DNA of 64,000 bases from Cellulomonas gilvus ATCC 13127 (GTDB taxonomy: Bacteria > Actinomycetota > Actinomycetes > Actinomycetales > Cellulomonadaceae): contig NC_015671.1 in the NCBI RefSeq assembly GCF_000218545.1, forward strand, positions 806,001-870,000. The letters run 5' to 3'. Every line of letters begins with the position of its first letter. Position 1 is the first letter of the stretch. Below, piece by piece: positions 20,137-29,149 of the stretch. The translations under genes and the position numbers were made by a program. Below the pieces are notes generated by a model. That model was given only the letters and a program-made list of their open reading frames with translations. It was not told the DNA's origin and did no database searches.

Positions 20137-23100
20137 TCAGGTCGTGGGCGGGGTCCAGGCCATCTGCACCACCTGCACGCCGGCGTCGCGCGTGACGAGG
20201 CGAGCACGGCCCGGTACGGCGGGAGCGGGCCGGACGCCACCGACCAGCGCACCCTCGTCGGGGCTGCCGGACATGACCAGACCGGGTGCGGCGAGGTCCC
20301 GCAGGCCCTGCAGCACCGGGTCGAACATCGCGCGTGAGGCGCCACCCGTGCGTCGCGTCAGGACCAGGTGCAGGCCGACGTCGCCGGCCTGGGCGAGCAG
20401 CGGGACGAGTGCGGTCATGGGGTTGCCCGAGGACGTCGCGACCAGGTCGTAGTCGTCGACCAGGACGTAGACGTCGGCTCCCGACCACCACGAGCGGGCG
20501 CGCAGCTGGTCCGGTGTGACGTCCGGGCCGGGCATGCGTCCCCGCAGGTAGGTCGCCAGGTCGGCGAGCTCGGCCGTCGCCTGCTCCTGCGTCGTGAGGT
20601 AGCTGGTGAGGTACTCCTCGGGGATCTCGCCCAGCAGCGCGCGACGGAAGTCCACGGCGATGATCTGCGCCTGCTGCGGCGTGTGACGCCGCTGCACCTC
20701 GGCGGCCACCAGGCGCAGCAGCGCGGACTTGCCCGCGCCCGAGTCGCCGTAGGCGTACAGGTGGTTCTCCTCGGTGAGGTCGAGCACCACGGGTGCGAGC
20801 GCGGACTCGTCGATGCCCAGGAGCACGCCCGGGGCGTCGGGCACCCGCTCGCGCAGCGACGCGAGCGTGACCTCCTCGGGCAGCAGCCGCAGCTTGGGCG
20901 GCGGCGCACCGCGCCACGCCTGCGTCACGGCCTGCACCAGGTGCGCGACGCCGGCGCCGAGCGTGTCCGCCGAGCCGTCGCCGTCCACGCGGGGCAGCGC
21001 GGTCAGGACGTGGTGCTTGGTGACGGCCAGACCGCGGCCCGGGCGCTCGCGCGGGACGGCCGCGGCGACCTTGCGGTCGAACTCGGAGTCGGTCGGGTCG
21101 CCGAGCCGCATCTCCAGGCGCGTGCCGAACAGGTCCTTGATCTGCGTGCGGAAGTCCATCCACCGGCTCGCGGCGGCCATGAGGTGGATGCCGAACGTCA
21201 GACCGCGGCCCGCGAGGGCCTGCAGGCGGGGCTCGAGCTCGTCGAACTCCGCGCGCACCGTCGACCAGCCGTCGACGACGAGGAACACGTCCCCGTAGCC
21301 GTCGTCGACCCGGCCCTCGGCGCGCCGCGTGCGGTACGTCTCGATCGAGTCGATGCCGTGCGCGCGGAAGTACCGCTCACGCGCGTCGACGATGCCTTCG
21401 ACCTCGGCCACGACGCGGCGCACCACGTCGGGCTCGGCACGCGTCGCGACGCCCGCGACGTGCGGCAGGTCGACGAGCGGCGTGAACGTGCCACCGCCGA
21501 AGTCGAGCACGTAGAACTGGGTCTCGAGCGGCGTCCGCGTCAGCGCGAGGCCCGTGACCACCGACCGCAGCACGGTGGACTTGCCCGAGCGCGGCCCGCC
21601 CACCACGGCCAGGTGGCCGCCCGCACCCGCGAGCGACATGGTGAGGTGCTCGCGGCGCTGCTCGAGCGGCCGGTCGACGATGCCGAGCGGGAACGTGAGC
21701 GGGCCGGCGGCGCGCCAGCCGGGGGAGACCAGGCCGAGCGCGGGGTCCACCGCGAGGTCGGGCATGAGGGTGTCGAACGTCTCGGGCACCACGAGCGGCG
21801 GCAGCCACACCTGGTGCGCGGCGGGGCCCTGACCCTTCATGCGCTCGACCGCGAGGTCGAACGTCGCGCGCTTCTCGCCGTCGTCGACGGTCTCGGGCTC
21901 GTCGGGCTCGTCGCGCCCCGGGGTCAGCCCCAGGACCGGTGCCGCGGTGAACGACTCGAGGCGCGCCCGGCCGGTCGCCACGGCGGCAGGACCCGCCGTG
22001 GAACGGCGGCGCGCACGCGGCGGGCCGGAGACGTAGGACGCGCGGAACTGCACCATCGTCGTCGGGTCGGGCTTGAGGTACCCCACGCCGGGGATCGGCG
22101 GCAGCTCATAGGCGTCCGGCACGCCCAGCACGGTGCGGGACTCGGCGGCCGAGAACGTCCGCAGACCGATCCGGTAGGACAGGTGCGACTCGAGGCCGCG
22201 CAGGCGGCCCTCCTCGAGGCGCTGGCTGGACAGCAGCAGGTGCATCTGCAGCGAGCGGCCCAGCCGTCCGATCGCGACGAACAGGTCGACGAACTCGGGC
22301 TTGGCGGCCAGCAGCTCGGAGAACTCGTCGGCGACGATGAGCAGCGCCGGCAGCGGGGCGAGGTCGGGGCGGTCGGTGCGCCGCGCCTTCTCGTAGTCCG
22401 CCACGTTGGCGAAGTTGCCCGCCGCGCGCAGCAGCTCCTGGCGGCGCACCATCTCGCCCTGCAGCGCGTCCTGCATGCGGTCGACGAGCGTGAGCTCCTC
22501 GCCGAGGTTGGTGATGATCGCGGACACGTGGGGCATGTCGGCCATCCCCGCGAACGTCGCCCCGCCCTTGAAGTCGACGAGGACGAAGTTGAGGTCCTCG
22601 GACGAGTGCGTCAGCGCGAGCGCGAGCACGAGCGTGCGCAGCACCTCGGACTTGCCCGAGCCGGTCGCGCCGATGATGAGCCCGTGCGGGCCCATGCCCT
22701 GCTGCGCGGACTCCTTGATGTCCAGCGAGACCGGCTGACCCTGCGGGGTCAGGCCGATCGGGACGCGGAGGCGGTCGCGCGGCAGCCGCGGCTTCCAGGC
22801 CTGGGCCAGGTCGAGGTCCCGCACGTCGCCCAGCCCCAGCAGGTCGACGAGCTCGGAGGAGACCTGCCCCTCCTCGCGCTGCGGACCCGCGTCCACGAAC
22901 AGCGGCAGCAGGCGCCGCGCGGCAGCCTCGGCCTCGGGGATCGAGAGCTGGTCGCCACGCAGGCGGGTGGGCTCGAGGCCGACGCGCAGCACCTCGACGG
23001 GGACGCCGCCGTCGGGCAGCGCCGCACCCAGCAGGAAGCGCAGCACGTGCGGGTCCTCGAGGTCCTCCCAGTGCTCCGGAAGCTCGAGAACGGTGATGCC

Positions 23101-24105
23101 CAGCACCCCGTCGGGCGTGACGATCCCGTTGCCGACCGGGACGTGCCCGCCGTCGACGACGACGAGCACGTGCGGGGTGGGTGCGTTGAGCGCGGCGCGG
23201 CCGAAGCGCGGCCGGTCGGCCAGGCCCTCGGGCAGCAGCCCCTCGACGTCCGCGAGCGCGGTGCCGATCATGCGCGCCGGGCCGACCGCGTCGCGCTCGC
23301 GCGTCGAGTGCGCGTGCGGCAGCCACTTGACCCAGTCCCACGCGGGCAGCGCACGGTCGCTCGCGAGGACCGCGATCTGCAGCTGGTCGGGCGAGTGGAA
23401 CGCCGCGAGCTGCGCGACCATCGCACGGGCCAGGCCGCGCGCCTCCTGCTCGGTGCCCGCGACCTCGATGCGCGACGCGCTGCGCACGTCGACGGACAGC
23501 GGGATGCCCTGCTGCACGCGGTGCGTGACCAGGAACCGGTGCGCGGCCGACGCGGCCACCGGGTCCAGCTGCGCGAGCGGCGGCGTCTGCGGCGCCTCGA
23601 GCTGCAGCGCGAGCATCTGCGGACCCGTGCCGATGCGGGCACGGAGGAACTCGGGGTGGTCGGGCGTGCGCTCCCAGGCGCGTGACCGCTCCTCGACGAG
23701 CGCGGCGAGCGCACCCGGCTCGGGTGCGTACCAGTGCGCGGCACGGCGCTGCGCGCGCCCCGCCTGGCGCACCGTCCGCCGCAGGTCCGCCAGGTAGGCG
23801 AGGTACTCCCGGCGGGCGCCGATCACCGAGGCCTGGTGCTGTGCGCGCTGCCGCCAGCCGTTCACGACGACGAACCCGAGCGAGGCGACCAGGAACATGC
23901 CGCCCGCGACCATGCCCTTGCCGCCCGGCTGCGCGAGCGCGATGAACACGATCGACCCGACCGAGCCGAGCATCGGGACCATGTTCGACAGCACGCCGCT
24001 CATGCCGTCCGACGGCTGGAGCTCGGGCGGCGGCTGCATGACGACCTGACCGGTCGGGACCGGGGGCGGGCCGGCGGGCTCGCGGCGGTCGGCGGCGATC
24101 GACAT
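20137..24105 (-). CDS. eccC: Type VII secretion ATPase EccC (FtsK/SpoIIIE family, three ATPase domains)
   Basis: 1,322 residues, the motor and substrate-recognition subunit of ESX-type secretion. Two N-terminal transmembrane helices (about 42-59 and 66-83) are followed by three FtsK/SpoIIIE ATPase domains, each with a Walker A motif: GATGSGKS (Lys485), GGPRSGKS (Lys842) and GDSGAGKS (Lys1126). Walker B is VADEF in domain 1 but VVDGW in domain 2 and LVDDYD in domain 3, so the later domains look degenerate, as in known EccC proteins where the last domain binds the WXG100 substrate. Single-chain form, not split. The ATG follows GGAGGCCC at ideal spacing; any upstream extension would run antisense through eccD. 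Divergent from eccD with 142 bases between them. Confidence 0.95.
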   Translation of the reverse strand: MSIAADRREPAGPPPVPTGQVVMQPPPELQPSDGMSGVLSNMVPMLGSVGSIVFIALAQPGGKGMVAGGMFLVASLGFVVVNGWRQRAQHQASVIGARREYLAYLADLRRTVRQAGRAQRRAAHWYAPEPGALAALVEERSRAWERTPDHPEFLRARIGTGPQMLALQLEAPQTPPLAQLDPVAASAAHRFLVTHRVQQGIPLSVDVRSASRIEVAGTEQEARGLARAMVAQLAAFHSPDQLQIAVLASDRALPAWDWVKWLPHAHSTRERDAVGPARMIGTALADVEGLLPEGLADRPRFGRAALNAPTPHVLVVVDGGHVPVGNGIVTPDGVLGITVLELPEHWEDLEDPHVLRFLLGAALPDGGVPVEVLRVGLEPTRLRGDQLSIPEAEAAARRLLPLFVDAGPQREEGQVSSELVDLLGLGDVRDLDLAQAWKPRLPRDRLRVPIGLTPQGQPVSLDIKESAQQGMGPHGLIIGATGSGKSEVLRTLVLALALTHSSEDLNFVLVDFKGGATFAGMADMPHVSAIITNLGEELTLVDRMQDALQGEMVRRQELLRAAGNFANVADYEKARRTDRPDLAPLPALLIVADEFSELLAAKPEFVDLFVAIGRLGRSLQMHLLLSSQRLEEGRLRGLESHLSYRIGLRTFSAAESRTVLGVPDAYELPPIPGVGYLKPDPTTMVQFRASYVSGPPRARRRSTAGPAAVATGRARLESFTAAPVLGLTPGRDEPDEPETVDDGEKRATFDLAVERMKGQGPAAHQVWLPPLVVPETFDTLMPDLAVDPALGLVSPGWRAAGPLTFPLGIVDRPLEQRREHLTMSLAGAGGHLAVVGGPRSGKSTVLRSVVTGLALTRTPLETQFYVLDFGGGTFTPLVDLPHVAGVATRAEPDVVRRVVAEVEGIVDARERYFRAHGIDSIETYRTRRAEGRVDDGYGDVFLVVDGWSTVRAEFDELEPRLQALAGRGLTFGIHLMAAASRWMDFRTQIKDLFGTRLEMRLGDPTDSEFDRKVAAAVPRERPGRGLAVTKHHVLTALPRVDGDGSADTLGAGVAHLVQAVTQAWRGAPPPKLRLLPEEVTLASLRERVPDAPGVLLGIDESALAPVVLDLTEENHLYAYGDSGAGKSALLRLVAAEVQRRHTPQQAQIIAVDFRRALLGEIPEEYLTSYLTTQEQATAELADLATYLRGRMPGPDVTPDQLRARSWWSGADVYVLVDDYDLVATSSGNPMTALVPLLAQAGDVGLHLVLTRRTGGASRAMFDPVLQGLRDLAAPGLVMSGSPDEGALVGGVRPAPAVPGRARLVTRDAGVQVVQMAWTPPTT

Positions 24106-24247
24106 GGGCCTCCTCGGTGGCTCGTCGCGACGGGCGGCGGCGGCCCGACGACGCCGCAACGGTACCCGGACCGGCCGCGACCTGGACGATCCGGACCCGT
24201 AGCATGTGGCCGTTCCTGGACGCCGTCGACGCAGGGGAGGGCGAGAC

Positions 24248-25663
24248 GTGACCACCACGGCCGCACCCCGCGTCCGGCACGCGCAGGTGCGCCTGGTCGT
24301 CGGCGTCGGTCCGGACCAGCGCCACGTGGCGCTGCGCGGTGACGTCGCGCTCGCCGACGCGCTGCGTGCGGCGCTCGTCCCGCTCGACGCACCGGGCACC
24401 GCTGTCCTCGACTCCGCGGGCCGACGCCTCGACCTCGCGCTGCCGGTGGGCGCCCAGCTCGACGACGGCGCCGCGGTGCACGTGGTGCGGCCCGCGCCCG
24501 CGCCGCGCGGTCGGCGGGACCCGGCGGCCGACGCCGAGGCGCTCGCCCGCCGTCCGCGGCCGCGTGCGGCGCTGCTCGCGCTCGCGGGCGCGCTGGGCCT
24601 CGTGCTGCTGACGCTCGCGCTGACGGGGGCGCCCGCGGTCGCGCTGGCCGGCTGGGACGCGGACCTCGCGCCCGTGCTGCCCGCCGCGCTCGTCGTGGCG
24701 CTCGTGGCCGCGTCGCTCGTCGTGGCCGGGACGGGGCGTCGGCGGGGCGGTGCCACGCCGACGGCCGTCGCCGCGGCCGCGACGTTCGCCGCGCCCGCAC
24801 TGGCCGCCGCAGCGGGTGCGTGGGCCGTGCTGCCCGACGACGCGGCGACCGTGCGCCTGGCCGGGACGGTCGCGCTCGTGGCCGCGACGACGGCCTCGGC
24901 CGTGCGCGCGGTGATCGCCCGTGCCGCACGCATCGGTGACGACGAGGCGCTCGTGGTCCTCGCCGCGCTCGTCGTGGTCGGGTCGACCACGACCGCGGCG
25001 CTCCTGCTGGAGCTGCCCGGGACCGCAGCCGCAGCGTTCCTGCTCGGCCTGACGCCCGTGGTGCTGCGCGTCGCGCCGCGGCTCGCGCTCGCGGTCCCCG
25101 ACGAGCAGCTGGTCGACGTCTCGCGCGTGTCCCGGACCGCCGACTCGGTGCGGCACCCGCGCCCGCGCGCGCTGGGTCGCGTGAGCGAGCGCCTGGTCGC
25201 CCGCACGGTCGCGGGCGCCGAGCGGCGCGTCACCACCGCGGTCGTGGTCGCCACGGGTCTCGCCGTGGCGCTCGTGCCCCTGGTCGTCGGCGCCCGCGAG
25301 CCGGGGACCATGGCCGGCATCGCCGCGATCGTGCTGGTCGCGGCGGTCGTCGTCGCGTTCGTGCTGGTCCCGCGCGTGGCGCGCGACCCGGCGACGCGGT
25401 GGCTCCCCAGGCTCGCGGCCGGGCTCGTGCTCGTGGCGGCGTCGGTCGCGGTGCCCGCGGGTGCGCGGGTCGCTGTCGCGGCCGGTGCGATCCTGCTGGC
25501 GCTGGTCGTCACCGCGGTCGGTGCGGCGCTCGGGCGCGGCTGGCACTCCGTGGTCGCGTCGCGCGCGGCGGATGCGTGCGAGGGGCTCGCGGTCGTGCTC
25601 GCGCTGCCCGCGGCGGTCGTCGCCGCCGACCTGGTCGAGTCGATCCGGCAGGCCGTCTCGTGA
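24248..25663 (+). CDS. eccD: EccD-like type VII secretion channel protein (first copy)
   Basis: 471 residues. An N-terminal ubiquitin-like (YukD-type) cytosolic domain of about 1-85 is followed by about eleven hydrophobic helices to the C-terminus, the EccD architecture. EccD forms the membrane channel of ESX systems and is present as a dimer in each protomer of the known structures. The GTG start follows GGGGAGGGCGAGAC. Sequence is clearly diverged from the second EccD at 31,870, although both share a motif like PRLALAVPDEQLV between helices. It is transcribed away from eccC and followed 55 bases later by a zinc-ribbon/RDD/FHA gene. Confidence 0.88.
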   Translation: MTTTAAPRVRHAQVRLVVGVGPDQRHVALRGDVALADALRAALVPLDAPGTAVLDSAGRRLDLALPVGAQLDDGAAVHVVRPAPAPRGRRDPAADAEALARRPRPRAALLALAGALGLVLLTLALTGAPAVALAGWDADLAPVLPAALVVALVAASLVVAGTGRRRGGATPTAVAAAATFAAPALAAAAGAWAVLPDDAATVRLAGTVALVAATTASAVRAVIARAARIGDDEALVVLAALVVVGSTTTAALLLELPGTAAAAFLLGLTPVVLRVAPRLALAVPDEQLVDVSRVSRTADSVRHPRPRALGRVSERLVARTVAGAERRVTTAVVVATGLAVALVPLVVGAREPGTMAGIAAIVLVAAVVVAFVLVPRVARDPATRWLPRLAAGLVLVAASVAVPAGARVAVAAGAILLALVVTAVGAALGRGWHSVVASRAADACEGLAVVLALPAAVVAADLVESIRQAVS

Positions 25664-25718
25664 CGGTCCACGGCCCCGTGCCGTGCTCCGCACGGTCCCA
25701 GCGAGAGGAGGCGCGCCC

Positions 25719-26855
25719 GTGAGCTCGCCGACGCCCTGCACCACCTGTGGGCAGCCCCTGCGCGAGGGTGCGCGGTTCTGCACCGCGTGCGGCGCGCCCG
25801 TGACACCCGTGCTCGTCGTGGAGGCGCAGCCCTCCCGCCGTTCGCGCGCGGCCACCGGACGGGCCAGCGGCCGACCCCGCCCCGCGCCCCCGGTCCCCGC
25901 CCCCGCGCCCGCGCTGGGCGCCGCGTTCGACGGCGCCCCGACCGTCGGCGTCGGACGGCGCCTGCTCGCCTACCTGATCGACGCGGCCGTGGTCGCGGCC
26001 GTGGCCGGCGGTGTGCTCGTGGCCACCGGTCACGTCTTCTACGGCGCGCTCGCCGCTGCCGAGCTGGCCCTCGGCATCGTGGTGTGGGAGGCCCGCACAG
26101 GACGCACGTTCGGCAACCTCGCGCTCGGGCTGCGTGCCGCGCGTGCCGAGTCGCCGTACGCACCCGGGCTGGGCCGCGGCGCGGCCCGTTCGCTCGTGAT
26201 GCTCGCCGGTCACGCCGTGGGCGGCGTCGGTCAGCTGGTCGTGGTGGGTTCGGTCGGGTTCGACCGCGGACCGTTGCGCCAGGGCTGGCACGACCGCGCG
26301 GGGCGGGCCGTCGTCGTCGACGTGCGCGCGCCGCGTGGGGGAGCGGGCGCTGCGGTCGCACCGCACGTCCAGGGTGTACCCGCACCGTTCATCCCGACCG
26401 GCCCGCAGCCGTCCGCCGTGGCGGCACCGGCCGTGGCACCGGCCGTGGCGCCGCCCCCGCCGCCCGCCGGCGCCCCCGTCCCGGCGACCACCCAGGCGCC
26501 CGCCCCGGCCGTCGCGCGGACCTACGTGCTGACGCTCGACACGGGCGAGGCCATGACCGTCAGCGGTCCTGGCGTGATCGGGCGCGCGCCCCGGCCGCGG
26601 CCGGGGGAGCGGTGCGACCACGTCGTCGTGGTCGACGACCCCGAGCGCTCCCTGTCCCGCACGCACGCGAGGTTCGGTGTGGACGGACGCGGGTTCTGGG
26701 TCGCGGACGCGGGCTCGGGCAACGGGACGCTCGTGGTCCTGCCGACCGGTCAGACCCTCGTGGTCGCCGAGGACCGGCCGACGCCCGTCCCCGCGGGGGC
26801 GACCGTGCGCATCGGCGACCGTTCGGTCCTCGTCGACCCGCTGCCCGGCTCCTGA
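25719..26855 (+). CDS. Zinc-ribbon / RDD membrane / FHA domain protein (copy B)
   Basis: 378 residues from the GTG behind GAGAGGAGG. Zinc ribbon at residues 7-25 (CTTCGQPLREGARFCTAC), RDD membrane domain about 72-205, Pro/Ala linker about 215-265, FHA domain about 270-375 with IGRAP, SLSRTHARF and DAGSGNGT. A shorter paralogue of the gene at 18,082, so the EccC-EccD pair is bracketed by two such genes. RDD domains are membrane modules of uncertain function; FHA domains bind phosphothreonine. Probably cotranscribed with eccD. Confidence 0.85.
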   Translation: MSSPTPCTTCGQPLREGARFCTACGAPVTPVLVVEAQPSRRSRAATGRASGRPRPAPPVPAPAPALGAAFDGAPTVGVGRRLLAYLIDAAVVAAVAGGVLVATGHVFYGALAAAELALGIVVWEARTGRTFGNLALGLRAARAESPYAPGLGRGAARSLVMLAGHAVGGVGQLVVVGSVGFDRGPLRQGWHDRAGRAVVVDVRAPRGGAGAAVAPHVQGVPAPFIPTGPQPSAVAAPAVAPAVAPPPPPAGAPVPATTQAPAPAVARTYVLTLDTGEAMTVSGPGVIGRAPRPRPGERCDHVVVVDDPERSLSRTHARFGVDGRGFWVADAGSGNGTLVVLPTGQTLVVAEDRPTPVPAGATVRIGDRSVLVDPLPGS

Positions 26856-26940
26856 CGCCTGGAGGACGCACACCGCGGCGTGCACCGCGCGGTGCGGTCT
26901 CGCCCGCTCACGGCCCCGCCTCGCGCGACCTGCGGGCATG

Positions 26941-26975
26941 CCACCGGGCCGCGGCGGTCCGCCGCGGCCCGGTGG
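26941..26975. terminator. 17-bp perfect palindrome, bidirectional terminator
   Basis: CCACCGGGCCGCGGCGG and its exact reverse complement are separated by a single T. It lies between the convergent ends of the FHA gene (stop 26,855) and the WXG100 gene (stop 26,980), so it can stop transcription from both sides. Most of it is inside the 749-bp direct repeat. Confidence 0.65.
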
Positions 26976-26979
26976 GTGG

Positions 26980-27264
26980 TCACCAGCGTGCGGCGTTGGC
27001 GCGCTCGGTGGCCTGGTAGTCCTCGTTGGACGTGGTGACCGCCTGGCCGATCTGGGCCAGCAGGGCCTTCATGTCGGTGATGGCGGTGGTCCACTTGGCG
27101 CGGGCTGCCTCGTAGGAGGTCGAGGCCTCACCGGACCAGTTCGCGCGCAGGGGCGCCAGCGACTGGTCCATGTCGTTGAGGCGGCTCTCGATGTTGCCGG
27201 CGCCGGGCTGGATGTCAGCGGCGGCCGTGGCCAGTCCGCCGAAGTTGACCTTCAGGTCGCTCAT
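26980..27264 (-). CDS. WXG100 (ESAT-6-like) secreted protein, 94 residues, copy 1
   Basis: Helical hairpin protein with the WXG turn at W43-S-G45 and a C-terminal type VII export motif YxxxE at Y83-E87 (YQATE). Proteins of this family are exported as dimers through ESX systems and carry partner proteins. The ATG follows AGAAGGGGAA. Thirteen bases downstream of the 103-residue WXG100 gene on the same strand, so the two likely form a co-expressed pair. Differs from copy 2 only at residue 20 (Pro here, Ser there). Confidence 0.93.
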   Translation of the reverse strand: MSDLKVNFGGLATAAADIQPGAGNIESRLNDMDQSLAPLRANWSGEASTSYEAARAKWTTAITDMKALLAQIGQAVTTSNEDYQATERANAARW

Positions 27265-27277
27265 CGGGTTCCCCTTC

Positions 27278-27589
27278 TCAGCCCAGACGCCCGGACAGTC
27301 GCGTGAACGCGGACTGCTGGGTGTCGTCGGACGCGGTGTAGGTCGACTGCGACTGCAGCAGGTTGGACTCGAACTCGTTGAGCGCCGAGACGATCTTGTT
27401 CGCGTCCTCACGCCAGCGGACCATCAGCTGGTTGAACGCGACCGCGCCCTGGCCCTGCCAGTGCGACCCGATCCCGGCCAGCTTGCCCTCGAGTGCGGAC
27501 AGCTCGCGCTGCAGCTCGCCGCGCGTGCGTGCGACGACGTCGGCTCCCTGCTTGATCGCACCATCTGCTGCGGAGACCTCTGTTGCCAT
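27278..27589 (-). CDS. WXG100 (CFP-10/ESAT-6-like) secreted protein, 103 residues, copy 1
   Basis: First gene of the WXG100 pair. WXG turn at W44-Q-G46 between two predicted helices, and a C-terminal YxxxD export motif at Y84-D88 (YTASD). The ATG follows a strong GGGGGAGG ribosome binding site; the open frame extends further upstream but has no family homology there. The protein is identical to that at 31,289-31,600. Both members of this pair carry an export motif, whereas in the mycobacterial EsxA-EsxB pair it is recognised on EsxB. Confidence 0.93.
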   Translation of the reverse strand: MATEVSAADGAIKQGADVVARTRGELQRELSALEGKLAGIGSHWQGQGAVAFNQLMVRWREDANKIVSALNEFESNLLQSQSTYTASDDTQQSAFTRLSGRLG

Positions 27590-27763
27590 GACACCTCCCC
27601 CGTGCCCGACCCGTGCGGGCCGATGCCTCACCCGCCCCGGACGGGACGCGCCAGTCCCGGCGAAACGCCGCGAAACCGACGGAACCATAACGCGACGCCG
27701 GGGGACCGCGTGGGGTGGTGCCGTCGGCTGTGGATGCGCGTGCCGGGCGTCGGGCCCGGATGG

Positions 27764-27801
27764 CACGGGCCCCGCCGCGCGGGTGCGCAGCGGGGCCCGT
27801 G
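27764..27801 (-). terminator. Hairpin downstream of the proline/glycine-rich gene
   Basis: CACGGGCCCCGC and its exact reverse complement surround a 14-base loop, 20 bases past the stop of the minus-strand gene ending at 27,821. It would separate that gene from the downstream WXG100 pair. Confidence 0.6.
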
Positions 27802-27820
27802 GACGTGGTTCAGCCGACGG

Positions 27821-29149
27821 TCACCAGGTCTCGTCGTCCTCCGTGCTCACCGCGGTGACGGCCGGGCCGTCCTCCCGGGAGCCGCGGCGGAGCCCGGCGG
27901 CGCGGTCGGCCGCGGTCGCCTCCTCCTCGAGCTCCGGGGCGAGGTAGCCGAGCGCACCCGTGCGGCGCTTCTTCTTCGACGCGCCCCCGGCGGCACCACC
28001 GCCGGGAGCCATAGCGCCACCCGCGGCACCGCGGGCCCCGGCACCGCCGGCGGCACCTGCGGCTCCGGGTCCGCCGAGCGCACCCGCGACCATGGGTGTG
28101 CCACCCAGCTGCCCGGACACGGCGCCGAGACCGGCCATGCCCAGCCGGGCGTTGCCCACGGCCCCGAGAGCCGCGCCGCCCACGGCGACACCGCCGGCGA
28201 GCGCCCCGCCGAACACGCCACCGGGGGGCGTCGGCGCGCCCAGACCGGGGGTGGTGCCGGTGGGCGGCTGCCCGGTCTGGGGGCCGCCGACGGGTCCGCC
28301 GATCGGCCCGGGGTCCCCGGGCCGGGGCGTGCCGAAGTCGATGCGGTCGTCGCCCGTCGTGTCCTCCGGGGGCGTCGGGTCCGTCGGGTCCTCGGGCCAC
28401 GGCGGCTGCGGCGGCACGGGCGGCTCCGGCGGCTCCGGGGGCTCCGGCGGCGGCCACTCCGGCGGCAGCGGCGGGGGCGGGGGCGTGGGGGGCTGCGGCG
28501 TCGGGGTGGGCTCGTCCACGGGCCCGCCGACGGGCGGCTGGTAGAGCACCGCCGTCCCACCGGGACCACCGGGGCCGCTCCCGAACGTGGGCGCGTTGCG
28601 CGGCGGCCGGCCGCCGCCGGGGTCGGAGCCGCCCGGACCCGGGACGTCGTCGCGGTCCTGGTCGTCGCGTGCGGCCGTCAGCTCGTCGGCGAGCGCCATG
28701 AGCTGGGTGTCCATCGCGGTGACGGCCTCCTGCGCGACGCGCTCACGCTCGAGCGCACGCGCCTGCTCGATGTACGGCAGGCCCGCCGACGCGCCGTTGT
28801 CGATGTACTTCTGCCGCTCGGCGCTGCTCAGGGTGCCCGAGGGCAGGTCCCAGTACTGCGTGCGGGCGGTGCGGACGACGTCCGCCGCGCGCACCGCGAT
28901 GCCCGCCATCGCGTTGAGCGCGTCGACCTCGTGCAGCATCGCGCGGGCGACCTGCGCGATGCTCTCCTGGGCGGCCGTGGCGGCCAGGCCCTCCATGCCG
29001 AGGTCGCTCGACATGCGGCGCAGCGTCGCGCTGATCTCCGTCAGCGGCGTGCACAGCTCCTCGAGGACGCCGGCGTCGCTCTCGACACCGGGCAGGTCGG
29101 CGCTGAGCGTCTTGGCGAGCTCGAGTGCAGCCTTGTTCTCCATGGTCAC
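27821..29149 (-). CDS. Proline/glycine-rich candidate type VII substrate (PPE-like architecture)
   Basis: 442 residues. The N-terminal 165 or so residues are helical and charged with no membrane segment; residues about 170-400 are very rich in Pro and Gly; the last 45 residues are charged and end in STEDDETW. Not assignable to a named family, but a helical head plus Pro/Gly tail with an acidic ETW-type ending resembles actinobacterial PPE-type proteins near ESX genes (from memory). The GTG start overlaps the mycosin stop as GTGA; an ATG two codons later has better ribosome binding site spacing. Last gene of the unit with the mycosin and the 130-residue WXG-like gene. Confidence 0.6.
   Translation of the reverse strand: MTMENKAALELAKTLSADLPGVESDAGVLEELCTPLTEISATLRRMSSDLGMEGLAATAAQESIAQVARAMLHEVDALNAMAGIAVRAADVVRTARTQYWDLPSGTLSSAERQKYIDNGASAGLPYIEQARALERERVAQEAVTAMDTQLMALADELTAARDDQDRDDVPGPGGSDPGGGRPPRNAPTFGSGPGGPGGTAVLYQPPVGGPVDEPTPTPQPPTPPPPPLPPEWPPPEPPEPPEPPVPPQPPWPEDPTDPTPPEDTTGDDRIDFGTPRPGDPGPIGGPVGGPQTGQPPTGTTPGLGAPTPPGGVFGGALAGGVAVGGAALGAVGNARLGMAGLGAVSGQLGGTPMVAGALGGPGAAGAAGGAGARGAAGGAMAPGGGAAGGASKKKRRTGALGYLAPELEEEATAADRAAGLRRGSREDGPAVTAVSTEDDETW

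Larger units (their letters stand above)
26943..27691. repeat. Direct repeat copy 1 (749 bp, WXG100 gene pair)
   Basis: Matches 30,954-31,702 at a constant offset of 4,011 bases. By eye I count three differences: the hairpin centre (near 26,958), one silent base (27,160) and one that changes Pro to Ser in the smaller WXG100 protein (near 27,206). It spans both WXG100 genes, the hairpin behind them and about 102 bases upstream. No inverted ends or transposase are visible. Confidence 0.95.

Noticed and set aside
24106-24247. A sigma70 promoter in the divergent eccC-eccD region (TGGACG and TAGCAT)
   Set aside because: The two hexamers are only about 11 bases apart, too close for a functional -35/-10 pair.
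20137-26385. A 2,082-codon open frame on the minus strand that extends eccC far upstream
   Set aside because: The part beyond 24,105 runs antisense through eccD and the FHA gene, has Arg/Pro-rich composition typical of out-of-frame high-GC sequence, and a proper ribosome binding site with ATG exists at 24,105.
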